Below, piece after piece: positions 44,396 to 52,125 of a DNA stretch of 64,000 nucleotides (position 1 is the first letter of the stretch; each line of letters begins with the position of its first letter). The notes below the pieces were generated by a model. That model ran no database searches. It saw only the letters and a list, made by a program, of their open reading frames with translations, and was not told where the DNA came from. The DNA is from Georgenia satyanarayanai (GTDB taxonomy: Bacteria; Actinomycetota; Actinomycetes; Actinomycetales; Actinomycetaceae). The stretch covers positions 62,001 to 126,000 of the forward strand of contig NZ_JAMBNZ010000004.1 of the NCBI RefSeq assembly GCF_023715365.1, written 5' to 3'. Both the position numbers and the translations under genes were made by a program.

Positions 44396-45034
44396 GTGAC
44401 GCCCGTCCCACCCGTCCGGGTCCTCGTCGTCGACGACCACCCCGTCGTCCGCGCGGGGCTGCGCGCGCTGCTGGACGCCCAGCCCGGGCTCCACGTCGTG
44501 GGTGAGGCAGCCGACGGGGCGGGCGCGCTCGTGATGGTCGCGAGCGCCCGCCCCGACGTCGTGCTGTGCGACCTCCGCCTCGGCACAGGGCTCGACGGCG
44601 TCGCGGTCGCCAAGGCGGTCGGCGCGCTGGGGCCCGGGGCACCGGCCGTCCTCATCCTCACGACCTTCGACCACGACGCTGACATCGTGCGGGCCGTGGA
44701 GGCCGGCGCGGCCGGCTACCTGCTCAAGGACGCCGCACCGGAGGAGATCGTCACGGCGATCCACCGGGCCCGGGCGGGGGAGTCGGTCCTCAGCCCTGAG
44801 CTGACCGAGCGGGTCGTCGCCACCATGCGCAGCCGCCAGGCCGGCCTGAGCGCACGCGAGCTGGAGGTGCTCACGCTCGTCGCGCGGGGGCGCTCGAACA
44901 AGGAGACCGCGCGCGAGCTCTTCATCAGCGAGGCGACGGTCAAGACCCATCTCAACCATGCCTTCGCCAAGCTCGGCGTGGACAACCGGACTGCCGCGGT
45001 GGCCGCCGCCCGGTCGGCCGGCCTCATCGACTGA
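44396..45034 (+). CDS. NarL/LuxR-family response regulator
   Basis: A 212-residue regulator. The receiver domain has the acidic pair VDDHPVVRAGL, phosphorylated Asp in VVLCDLRLGTGLDG, and GYLLKDAAPEEI. The LuxR-type DNA-binding domain is LSARELEVLTLVARGRSNKETARELFISEATVKTH, read as two segments around residues 145-185. The GTG at 44396 lies 37 nt after the exporter stop. Its likely partner is the NarL-type kinase at 47237, in the same block with the MMPL gene between them. It probably controls these transport genes. Confidence 0.92.
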   Translation: MTPVPPVRVLVVDDHPVVRAGLRALLDAQPGLHVVGEAADGAGALVMVASARPDVVLCDLRLGTGLDGVAVAKAVGALGPGAPAVLILTTFDHDADIVRAVEAGAAGYLLKDAAPEEIVTAIHRARAGESVLSPELTERVVATMRSRQAGLSARELEVLTLVARGRSNKETARELFISEATVKTHLNHAFAKLGVDNRTAAVAAARSAGLID

Positions 45035-45087
45035 GGGTCAACCGAAGGGTCGAGGTGGCGGGGTCGAGACCGGCCACGGCGCGCTCG

Positions 45088-45093
45088 TAGGTT
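45088..45093 (+). promoter_or_regulatory. -10 box (TAGGTT) for leaderless MMPL mRNA
   Basis: TAGGTT ends six bases before the GTG at 45100, matching leaderless promoters elsewhere in the window. It implies the transporter has its own promoter inside the block. Confidence 0.45.
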
Positions 45094-45099
45094 CGAGAC

Positions 45100-47232
45100 G
45101 TGCTCCTCACCTCCCTCCCTCGCCACCTGACCAGCCGCCGCGGCGCCTGGATCACCCTGATCTGCTCACTGCTGCTGGCGGTCGCCGTCATCGGTGGGCT
45201 CCGCGGCGCCGAGGTCGTCAACGACCACGGCGCCGCCCCTCCGGCCTCGGAGTCGGCTCGCGCAGGTGAGCTGCTCGCCGAGCTTCCCGGCGCCGACGTG
45301 CAGCACCTCGTGCTGGTGACCACCCGCGCCGACGGCACCGCCCTCACGGAAGAGGACCTCGGCATGCTCGGACGGCTCGGTGGCCAGCTGCCGACGACCG
45401 GTGACGTCGCCGGACCGATCCCCAGCAGCGACGGCCTGGCCGCCCTGCTCCAGGTCCCGGTCTCGGTCGACGGCGAGGACAGCGGCGCCCTGCGCGAGCT
45501 CGTCGACGAGGTGCGCACGACCGTGGCGGCAGAGCTGCCGGACACGCTCACCGTGGAGACGACCGGCGGTCCGGCCTTCGGCGCGGACCTCGCCGCCTCC
45601 TTCGACGGCGCGAACGTGCGGCTGCTCCTCATCACGGTCGGCATCGTCGCGCTGCTGCTCCTGCTCACCTACCGCTCCCCGGTGCTGTGGCTCGTGCCCG
45701 TCGCCGTCGTCGGCCTCGCCGACCAGGTCGCGGCGGTCCTCACGGCGCGCCTGGGAGCGGCTCTCGACCTCAACTTCGACGCCGGCATCATCAGCGTGCT
45801 CGTCTTCGGGGCGGGCGCGAACTACGCGCTGCTCCTCATCTCCCGCTACCGCGAGGAGCTGCGCAGGCACGAGGACCACCGGCAGGCACTGGCTGTCGCC
45901 TGGCGCGGGACCGTCCCCGCGATCCTGGCCAGCAACATCTCCGTCGTCCTGGCCCTGGCGACTCTCGTCCTCGCCACGATCCCGGGGACCAGGGGCATCG
46001 GTGTCGCCGCCGCCGTGGGGCTGCTGGTGGCGCTCGCCGCCGCCCTGCTCGCCCTGCCCGCAGCGCTGGCCGTGGTCGGCCGGGGCGCCTTCTGGCCCTT
46101 CGTCCCGCGGCCGGCTGCCGGCGACGACGCAGGTACCTCCGTCACGGCCGATGCCCGCCCGTCGCTGCGCCGCGACCCCTGGGGCGCCGTGGCGACGGCG
46201 GTGGCGCGTCGTCCCTGGCAGGTGCTCGGCGCCGGCGCGGTGCTCCTCGCCGTCATGGCCACCGGTCTGATCGGTACCGAGGTCGGCCTGAGCCAGACCG
46301 AACGCTTCCGGGTCGCGGCGGAGTCCGCCGACGGCCTGGAGACCATCGCCGAGCACTTCCCCGCCGGCTCCGCCCAGCCGCTGCTCGTCGTCGCGAGGAC
46401 GCAGCACGCCGACGCGGTCGAGCAGGCCGCGGCTGCCGTCTCCGGGGTCCGGTCCGTCGGCGTCGGTGCTTCCGCGCCCTCCACCGCCGGGGACATCACC
46501 ACCCTGTCCGTCATCAGCGACGCCGCCCCCGGCTCGGAGCACGAGCGTGATGTCGTGCAGGACCTGCGTGCGGCGGTCCACGGAGTGCCGGGCGCCGAGG
46601 CACTGGTCGGTGGCGCCCCGGCGACCGACGTGGACGTCCGGGCCGGCGCCGAGTCCGACCTGTGGCTCATCGCCCCGCTCGTCCTCGCCGTCGTCGCGCT
46701 CACCCTCGCCCTGCTGCTGCGGTCCCTCGTCGCACCGGTGGTGCTCCTGGGGATCAACATCGCCAGCACTCTCGCCACCATCGGTGCCGGCGCCTGGCTG
46801 GGCCGCCAGCTCTTCGGCTTCCCTGCCCTGGACACACCGGTCCCGGTGCTCGCGTTCCTCTTCCTCGTCGCCCTGGGCATCGACTACACGATCTTCCTCG
46901 TCCACCGGGTGCGCCACGAGGCCGCGCAGGTCGGGACGCGCGCCGCCGTCGTGCACGGTGTGAGGACCACGGGCGTCGTCATCACCAGTGCGGGGATCGT
47001 CCTCGCCGGGGTCTTCGCCGCACTCGGCATCCTGCCACTGGTGACGCTGGGCCAGCTCGGCCTCATCGTCAGCCTGGGCGTGGTCGTCGACACCCTCGTG
47101 GTGCGCACGTTGCTCGTGCCCGCCCTCATCACCGTCCTGGGCGAGCGCTTCTGGTGGCCCAGCCGCCCGTCCCACGCCGTCGGCTCTGACGACGTCGACG
47201 TGGCGGCCACGGAGCACGCCCTGTCACGATGA
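45100..47232 (+). CDS. MMPL-family transporter
   Basis: A 710-residue RND-type transporter with 12 helices in two MMPL repeats. Each repeat has a large extracellular domain after helix 1 or 7 and the membrane motif with paired acidic residues (LNFDAGIISVLVFGAGANYALLLISRYREE, split; LGIDYTIFLVHRVRHEA). MMPL proteins move lipids, siderophores or drugs across the membrane of actinobacteria. The GTG start follows a TAGGTT -10 by six bases, consistent with a leaderless message. It is only 5 nt from the kinase start, so both are likely on one transcript. Confidence 0.9.
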   Translation: MLLTSLPRHLTSRRGAWITLICSLLLAVAVIGGLRGAEVVNDHGAAPPASESARAGELLAELPGADVQHLVLVTTRADGTALTEEDLGMLGRLGGQLPTTGDVAGPIPSSDGLAALLQVPVSVDGEDSGALRELVDEVRTTVAAELPDTLTVETTGGPAFGADLAASFDGANVRLLLITVGIVALLLLLTYRSPVLWLVPVAVVGLADQVAAVLTARLGAALDLNFDAGIISVLVFGAGANYALLLISRYREELRRHEDHRQALAVAWRGTVPAILASNISVVLALATLVLATIPGTRGIGVAAAVGLLVALAAALLALPAALAVVGRGAFWPFVPRPAAGDDAGTSVTADARPSLRRDPWGAVATAVARRPWQVLGAGAVLLAVMATGLIGTEVGLSQTERFRVAAESADGLETIAEHFPAGSAQPLLVVARTQHADAVEQAAAAVSGVRSVGVGASAPSTAGDITTLSVISDAAPGSEHERDVVQDLRAAVHGVPGAEALVGGAPATDVDVRAGAESDLWLIAPLVLAVVALTLALLLRSLVAPVVLLGINIASTLATIGAGAWLGRQLFGFPALDTPVPVLAFLFLVALGIDYTIFLVHRVRHEAAQVGTRAAVVHGVRTTGVVITSAGIVLAGVFAALGILPLVTLGQLGLIVSLGVVVDTLVVRTLLVPALITVLGERFWWPSRPSHAVGSDDVDVAATEHALSR

Positions 47233-47236
47233 CGGG

Positions 47237-48478
47237 ATGAGCGGCCCTGTCATGACCATCCGACGCCTCGTGCTGGTCCAGCACGCCCTGTTCGCGGTGC
47301 TCACCGCCGTGTGCGTGGGCCGGGCGCTGAGCACTGCGTCCGTGTCCGGCCCGCTGCTGCTGTCCGTCGCCCTCCTGGTGCTGTGGTACGCCGCGGGAGC
47401 GCGTTCCGCCGACACCCATGTCGACCTGCTCGTCACCAGCCCCCTGGAGGACCGCCCCGTCCGGGCGCTCGGGACGGGCGGGTGGTGGCTGTTGGGGCTC
47501 GTGCTCTGCTGGCTGGTGACGGTCGTCGTCTCACCGGAGATGGTGTGGGTGGCCTTCTCGCTGTGGCTCCTCGCCGGCCACCTGCTCCCTCTGCGCGTCG
47601 CAGTCCCGGTGAGTCTGCTGGTCCTCGCCGCAGTCGTGATGGGCCCGTGGCACGCGGGTGAGCTCACCGTCGCCGGGGTCGTCGGTCCGGTGGTCGGCGG
47701 GACCTTCGCCGTCGCACTGTCCCGCGGGGTGCACGCCGTCGTGCGGGACAGCGTCGAGCGGCAACGGCTCGTCAGCTCCCTGTACGCGGCCCAGGAGGAG
47801 GCGGAGGTGCTCCACGCCGAGCTTGCCGCGACCCAGCGGGAAGCCGGTGTCCTGTCCGAGCGGACGCGTCTGTCCCGCGACATCCACGACACGCTGGCCC
47901 AGGGGTTCTTCTCCATCCTGCTACTGGCCCGGGCGAGCGGCGCCACCGAGGAGCCCGGCGAGCACCGGCGCCTGCTCGGCCAGATCGAGCGCAGCGCCGG
48001 GGAACACCTGGACGAGGCCCGCCGGGTGGTCGCAGCACTGGCGCCCGCCACCCTGGAGTCGGGTCTGCACGAGGCCCTGCGAAGGATCGCCTCGAGGTTC
48101 GAGGACGAGACGGGCGTGCGGACGGAGCTGCGGGTGGAGGGGGACGTGCACGCGCTCCCGCTCGTCGTCGAGGTCGCGCTGCTCCGGACCGCTCAGGCGG
48201 CGCTGGCCAACGTCAGGCGCCACGCAGGGGCCCGCCGCACCGTGGTGACGCTGGCGGAGGCGGACACGTCGGTGCGCCTCGACGTCGTCGACGACGGCCG
48301 CGGCTTCGACCTGGCGACGGTGGCGGAGACGGCGCCCTCAGCGGGCAGCGGCTACGGCCTGCGTGCATCGCGCGAGCGCCTCCGGGAGCTCGGCGGCGAC
48401 CTCCAGGTGGAGTCCGAGCCCGGCGCGGGTACCGCGGTGAGCGCGTCCGTGCCCCTCGGGAGGCCCGGCACGGAGTGA
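47237..48478 (+). CDS. NarL-type sensor histidine kinase
   Basis: A 413-residue kinase. About five N-terminal helices (residues 5-165) form a membrane sensor. A short coiled linker (SLYAAQEEAEVLHAELAATQ) leads to the HisKA_3 domain with the phosphorylated His in LSRDIHDTLAQGFFS. The HATPase_c domain has AALANVRRHAGA, DVVDDGRGFD and GYGLRASRERL. It is the probable partner of the NarL-type regulator at 44396. Start at the ATG-like GTG/ATG 4 nt after the MMPL stop; MTIRRLVL five codons in is an alternative. The gene converges on prfB with only 16 nt between their stops and no hairpin. Confidence 0.9.
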   Translation: MSGPVMTIRRLVLVQHALFAVLTAVCVGRALSTASVSGPLLLSVALLVLWYAAGARSADTHVDLLVTSPLEDRPVRALGTGGWWLLGLVLCWLVTVVVSPEMVWVAFSLWLLAGHLLPLRVAVPVSLLVLAAVVMGPWHAGELTVAGVVGPVVGGTFAVALSRGVHAVVRDSVERQRLVSSLYAAQEEAEVLHAELAATQREAGVLSERTRLSRDIHDTLAQGFFSILLLARASGATEEPGEHRRLLGQIERSAGEHLDEARRVVAALAPATLESGLHEALRRIASRFEDETGVRTELRVEGDVHALPLVVEVALLRTAQAALANVRRHAGARRTVVTLAEADTSVRLDVVDDGRGFDLATVAETAPSAGSGYGLRASRERLRELGGDLQVESEPGAGTAVSASVPLGRPGTE

Positions 48479-48494
48479 CGCGCTCGCGGTGAGG

Positions 48495-49622
48495 TCAGGC
48501 GTCGTCACCCTCGTGCTGCTTGCGCCAGCGGATGCCGGCCTCGATGAAGTCGTCGATCTCGCCGTCGAACACGGCCGAGGGGTTGCCCTGCTCGTGCTCG
48601 GTGCGCAGGTCCTTGACCATCTGGTAGGGCTGCAGGACGTAGGAGCGCATCTGGTCGCCCCAGCTCGCCTTGACGTCGCCGGCGAGCGCCTTCTTCGCGG
48701 CGTTCTCCTCCTGCTGGCGCACGAGGAGCAGGCGGGACTGCAGGACGCGCAGCGCGGCGGCGCGGTTCTGGATCTGGGACTTCTCGTTCTGCATCGAGAC
48801 GACGATCCCGGTGGGGATGTGGGTCATGCGCACCGCGGAGTCGGTCGTGTTGACCGACTGGCCGCCCGGGCCGGAGGAGCGGAAGACGTCGACCTTGATC
48901 TCCGACTCGGGGATCTCGACGTGGTCGGTCTGCTCGATGAGCGGGATGACCTCGACGGCGGCGAAGGAGGTCTGCCGCCGGCCCTGGTTGTCGAAGGGGG
49001 AGATCCGCACGAGGCGGTGCGTGCCGGCCTCGACGGAGAGGTGGCCAAAGGCGTAGGGCGCCTTGACCTCGAAGGTCACGCTCTTGAGGCCGGCCTCCTC
49101 GGCGTAGGACGTGTCGAGCACCTTGGTCGGGTAGCCGTGCCGCTCGGCCCAGCGCAGGTACATGCGCATGAGCATCTCGGCGAAGTCGGCGGCATCGACC
49201 CCACCGGCACCCGCGCGGATCGTCACGACGGCCTCGCGCTGGTCGTACTCCCCGGACAGGAGGGTGCGGACCTCGAGGTCCTCGAGGTCCTTGCGGATGG
49301 CGGTGAGCTCGGCCTCGGCATCGTGGAGGAAGGCGTCGGCGTCCGCGCCGTCCTCCTCCTCACCGAGCTCGACGAGCGCCTCGAGGTCCTCGATGCGCTG
49401 GCCCATCCGCTCGACGCGGCTGAGCTCGGCCTGGGCGTGGGAGAGCTGGCTGGTCACCGCCTGGGCGGCGTCCTGGTCGTCCCACAGGTCGGGGGCGCCG
49501 GCCTTCTCGGAGAGCTCGGCGATCTGCGCGCGCAGGGCGTCCGGGTCCGTCACCGCGCTGATGGCACGGTAGGTGGAGCGCAGGTGCTGGATCTCGTTCG
49601 GGAAGTCGATGGCCACGGTCAC
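48495..49622 (-). CDS. prfB: Peptide chain release factor 2
   Basis: A 375-residue class I release factor that reads UGA and UAA. The GGQ peptidyl-hydrolysis motif is in [18 protein letters not shown] and the stop-codon recognition tripeptide SPF is in [11 protein letters not shown]. There is no in-frame UGA or Shine-Dalgarno-like stretch near codon 26, so the autoregulatory frameshift of enteric prfB is absent, as usual in actinobacteria. TAGCCT (49625-49630) is a likely -10; it fits a leaderless start at the in-frame GTG 49616 better than at 49622, so the protein may be two residues shorter. Confidence 0.95.
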   Translation of the reverse strand: MTVAIDFPNEIQHLRSTYRAISAVTDPDALRAQIAELSEKAGAPDLWDDQDAAQAVTSQLSHAQAELSRVERMGQRIEDLEALVELGEEEDGADADAFLHDAEAELTAIRKDLEDLEVRTLLSGEYDQREAVVTIRAGAGGVDAADFAEMLMRMYLRWAERHGYPTKVLDTSYAEEAGLKSVTFEVKAPYAFGHLSVEAGTHRLVRISPFDNQGRRQTSFAAVEVIPLIEQTDHVEIPESEIKVDVFRSSGPGGQSVNTTDSAVRMTHIPTGIVVSMQNEKSQIQNRAAALRVLQSRLLLVRQQEENAAKKALAGDVKASWGDQMRSYVLQPYQMVKDLRTEHEQGNPSAVFDGEIDDFIEAGIRWRKQHEGDDA

Positions 49623-49665
49623 CCAGGCTACGCGATGGCGCGCGCCCAGGAGTCACGGCTGCCGC

Positions 49666-50268
49666 TCAGCCGACGACGAGCCCCACGGCGAGGGCGACCA
49701 TGACGGCCCCGATGACGGCGTCGAGCACCCGCCAGGTGCCGGGGCGGCGCAGCGCGGGGGCGGCGGCGCGGGCCCCGAGGCCGAGGGCGGTGAACCAGGT
49801 GACGCTGCCTGCGACGGCCCCGGCCGCGAACCACCACCGCCCCACCTCGCCGTGCTGGTTCCCGATCGAGCCGAGCAGCAGGACGGTGTCGAGGTACACG
49901 TGCGGGTTGAGGTAGGTGAGGGCGAGGGCGGTGAGAGCCACCTGGCGGCGGGTGGCCGGGCCGGCCTCGCGCGCCTCGAGCGTCTGCGGGCGGCGGGCGT
50001 CGCGCATGGAGCGCAGCCCGTAGGCGGTGAGGTAGGCCGCCCCGGCCCACCGCAGCACCGTGAGGAGCACCGGGTTGCCGGCGACGACCGAGCCCACGCC
50101 GCTGACCCCGACCGTGATGAGCAGTGCGTCGGACAGCGCGCAGATGGCGACGACGAGACCGACGTGCCTGCGGGTCAGGCCCTGGCGCAGGACGAAGGCG
50201 TTCTGCGCGCCGATGGCGACGATGAGGGACAGCCCGGTGACGAGCCCGGTCAGCGCGACGCTGAGCAC
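49666..50268 (-). CDS. LysE/ArgO-family amino acid exporter
   Basis: A 200-residue, six-helix exporter of the LysE superfamily. The N-terminus LVTGLSLIVAIGAQNAFVLRQG is the LysE/ArgO signature, and LTYLNPHVYLDTVLLLGSIG contains the conserved NPHVYLDT motif typical of lysine/arginine exporters. The GTG at 50268 is 10 nt after the stop of a 44-codon membrane protein gene, so the three minus-strand genes here probably form one operon. Confidence 0.88.
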   Translation of the reverse strand: MLSVALTGLVTGLSLIVAIGAQNAFVLRQGLTRRHVGLVVAICALSDALLITVGVSGVGSVVAGNPVLLTVLRWAGAAYLTAYGLRSMRDARRPQTLEAREAGPATRRQVALTALALTYLNPHVYLDTVLLLGSIGNQHGEVGRWWFAAGAVAGSVTWFTALGLGARAAAPALRRPGTWRVLDAVIGAVMVALAVGLVVG

Positions 50269-50278
50269 GGCCGGCGGC

Positions 50279-50413
50279 TCAGAAGGTGTAGGCGATGACG
50301 ACCATCGCGATGAGGACGACGGCGATGACGGCCGTCGCCACCCGCCACCACAGGGGCTGCACGGGCCGGTGCCGGTCGCCGTCGTCACGGAGCTCCGGGG
50401 GCAGGTCGCTCAT
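50279..50413 (-). CDS. 44-residue single-span membrane protein
   Basis: A short gene easily missed by size filters: MSDLPPELRDDGDRHRP, then QPLWWRVATAVIAVVLIAM and VVIAYTF. One membrane helix with a charged cytoplasmic N-terminus is predicted. AAGGAA lies 6 nt before the ATG, which overlaps the stop of the upstream Bcr/CflA gene (ATGA), and lysE starts 10 nt after it. The context and start signals make it credible. Function unknown; an accessory to one of the two transporters is possible. Confidence 0.65.
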   Translation of the reverse strand: MSDLPPELRDDGDRHRPVQPLWWRVATAVIAVVLIAMVVIAYTF

Positions 50414-51642
50414 CGCCGTTCCTTCCGTCTGTAGGCAGGCGTCCCGATGGCCAGCACGATGAAGGCCAGCACCATGACCCCGATGATGACCGTAGCCATC
50501 GCGACGGCGTCCTCACCGAGGACGCCGACGAGCGGGCTCACGACCCCGGCGAGACCGGCCTGGGCGGCACCGATGAGCGCGGCTGCGGAGCCTGCTCGCT
50601 CGCCGTGGCGGCTGAGCGCGAGGGCGCTCGCGTTGGGCGGCACCACGGAGTTGACGGCGAGGAGCAGCCAGAGTGGGACGACAATCCCCACGAGTCCGGC
50701 GATGTCGCGGAAGGCGATGACGTAGAGGGCGACGGCGAGCACGAGCGCGATCGGCACCGCCACCCGCATGATGTGGAGCGGGTCGAAGCGCTGGACGATG
50801 GCGGCGTTGACCTGCGCGCCGAGGACGAGGCCGATGCCGTTGAGGGCGAAGAGGAGCGCGAACTGGGTCTCCCCGAGCCCGTACTGCTCCTGGAAGACGA
50901 AGGGCGAGCCCGCGACGTAGCTCATGAGGGCGCCCAGGCCCAGGCCTGGGAGGATCGCGAGCGCGACGAACTGCCGGTCGCGCAGCAGCACCCGGTAGCC
51001 GCGCAGCGCCCCGCCCACCCCCTCGCTGCGGCGTCGCTCCGGGGGCAGGGACTCGGGCAGGAAGCGCCACATGGAGAGCATGAGCGCCACGCCCAGCGCG
51101 GCGAGCACACCGAAGACGGCGCGCCAGCCGGCGATGTCGGCGACGAGGCTGCCCGCCGTCGGGGCGAGCAGGGGCGCGATGCCGATGACGAGCATGAGCC
51201 GGGAGAGGATCGCCGAGGCGGTGGCCCCGCTGTAGCGGTCGCGGATGACGGCCATCGCCGTCGTCGTCGCGGCCGCGTTCCCGATGCCCTGGATGACGCG
51301 CAGGACGAGCAGCGGGACGATGCCGGCCGCGAAGATGCACAGCACCGAGGCGATGACGTGGAGCAGGACGCCGACCATCACGGGGCGGCGCCGGCCGAAG
51401 CGGTCGGACAGCGGGCCGGCGAGGAGCTGGCCCAGCGCACCGCCGATGAGGACGCCGGTGATGGTGCCCTGGACGAGGGCGGGCGTCGTGTCGAGCTCGG
51501 TCGCCACGACGGGCAGCGACGGGAGGTACATGTCGGTGGTGACCGCGGGCAGCGCGGCCATGACGCCGACGAGGAGGATGAACTTCGCACTGGGCCGCGG
51601 GGACCGTGGGGCGAGGTTGGTCACCGGACAATCGTGCACCAC
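50410..51642 (-). CDS. Bcr/CflA-family MFS exporter
   Basis: A 410-residue, 12-helix transporter. The helix-1 stretch LPAVTTDMYLPSLPVVATEL is diagnostic of the Bcr/CflA drug-resistance family (TDMYLP). Motif A is LSDRFGRRRPVMVG, and GIGNAAATTTAMAVIRDRY is the helix-4 signature. It exports drugs or small peptides such as bicyclomycin, with cysteine export reported for some relatives. The start may be GTG 51642 or GTG 51624; neither has a strong ribosome-binding site. First gene of the operon with the small membrane protein and LysE. Confidence 0.9.
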   Translation of the reverse strand: MVHDCPVTNLAPRSPRPSAKFILLVGVMAALPAVTTDMYLPSLPVVATELDTTPALVQGTITGVLIGGALGQLLAGPLSDRFGRRRPVMVGVLLHVIASVLCIFAAGIVPLLVLRVIQGIGNAAATTTAMAVIRDRYSGATASAILSRLMLVIGIAPLLAPTAGSLVADIAGWRAVFGVLAALGVALMLSMWRFLPESLPPERRRSEGVGGALRGYRVLLRDRQFVALAILPGLGLGALMSYVAGSPFVFQEQYGLGETQFALLFALNGIGLVLGAQVNAAIVQRFDPLHIMRVAVPIALVLAVALYVIAFRDIAGLVGIVVPLWLLLAVNSVVPPNASALALSRHGERAGSAAALIGAAQAGLAGVVSPLVGVLGEDAVAMATVIIGVMVLAFIVLAIGTPAYRRKERR

Positions 51643-51692
51643 CGCCGGGGCTCGCCCGAGTCGAGGTCCGCAACGGCGGTGTGACTCCTGAC

Positions 51693-52122
51693 TCAGTCGT
51701 CCGAGACGGTGACGGTGACGTCGATGTTGCCGCGGGTGGCGTGGGAGTAGGGGCAGACCTCGTGGGCCTTGTCGGCGAGCTGCTGGGCCTCCTCGTGCGG
51801 CAGCTCCGGGAGCGCGACCTCGAGGGTGACGGCGAGGCCGAAGCCGCCGTCCGCGCGTCTGCCGATGTCGACGCGCCCGCCGACGGTCGAACCCTGGACG
51901 TCGACCCCGGTCTGGCGGGCGACGCCCTGCAGGGCGGAGTGGAAGCAGGCAGCGAAGCCCGCGGCGAGGAGGGGCTCAGGGTTGGCGCCGTTCCCGCGAG
52001 CCGCCCATCTCCTTGGAGACGGCCATGTCGAGGTCGAGGCGGCCGTCGGGGGTGCTCACGCGGCCGTCGCGGCCGGCGCCGGTGGACAGTGCTTCAGCGG
52101 TGGGCTTCGACCACCCCACCAT
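51693..52122 (-). pseudogene. ohr: Organic hydroperoxide resistance gene with +1 frameshift
   Basis: An OsmC/Ohr-family gene interrupted by one extra base. From the ATG at 52122 the frame reads TAEALSTGAGRDGRV and LDLDMAVSKEMGGS, then hits CGG GAA CGG CGC CAA CCC TGA (stop at 51976-51978), giving 48 residues. Dropping one C near 51996 restores GNGANPEPLLAAGFAACFHS and VCPYSHATRGN, including both redox Cys residues, down to the stop at 51693. The total of 430 nt is one more than 143 codons. The rest is intact, so this is either a recent inactivating mutation or a sequence error. The start lies 3 nt after the adnB stop. Confidence 0.85.
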
Positions 52123-52125
52123 CGG

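Noticed and set aside
49540-49622. Programmed +1 frameshift in prfB
   Set aside because: The reading frame is continuous from the start with no internal UGA.
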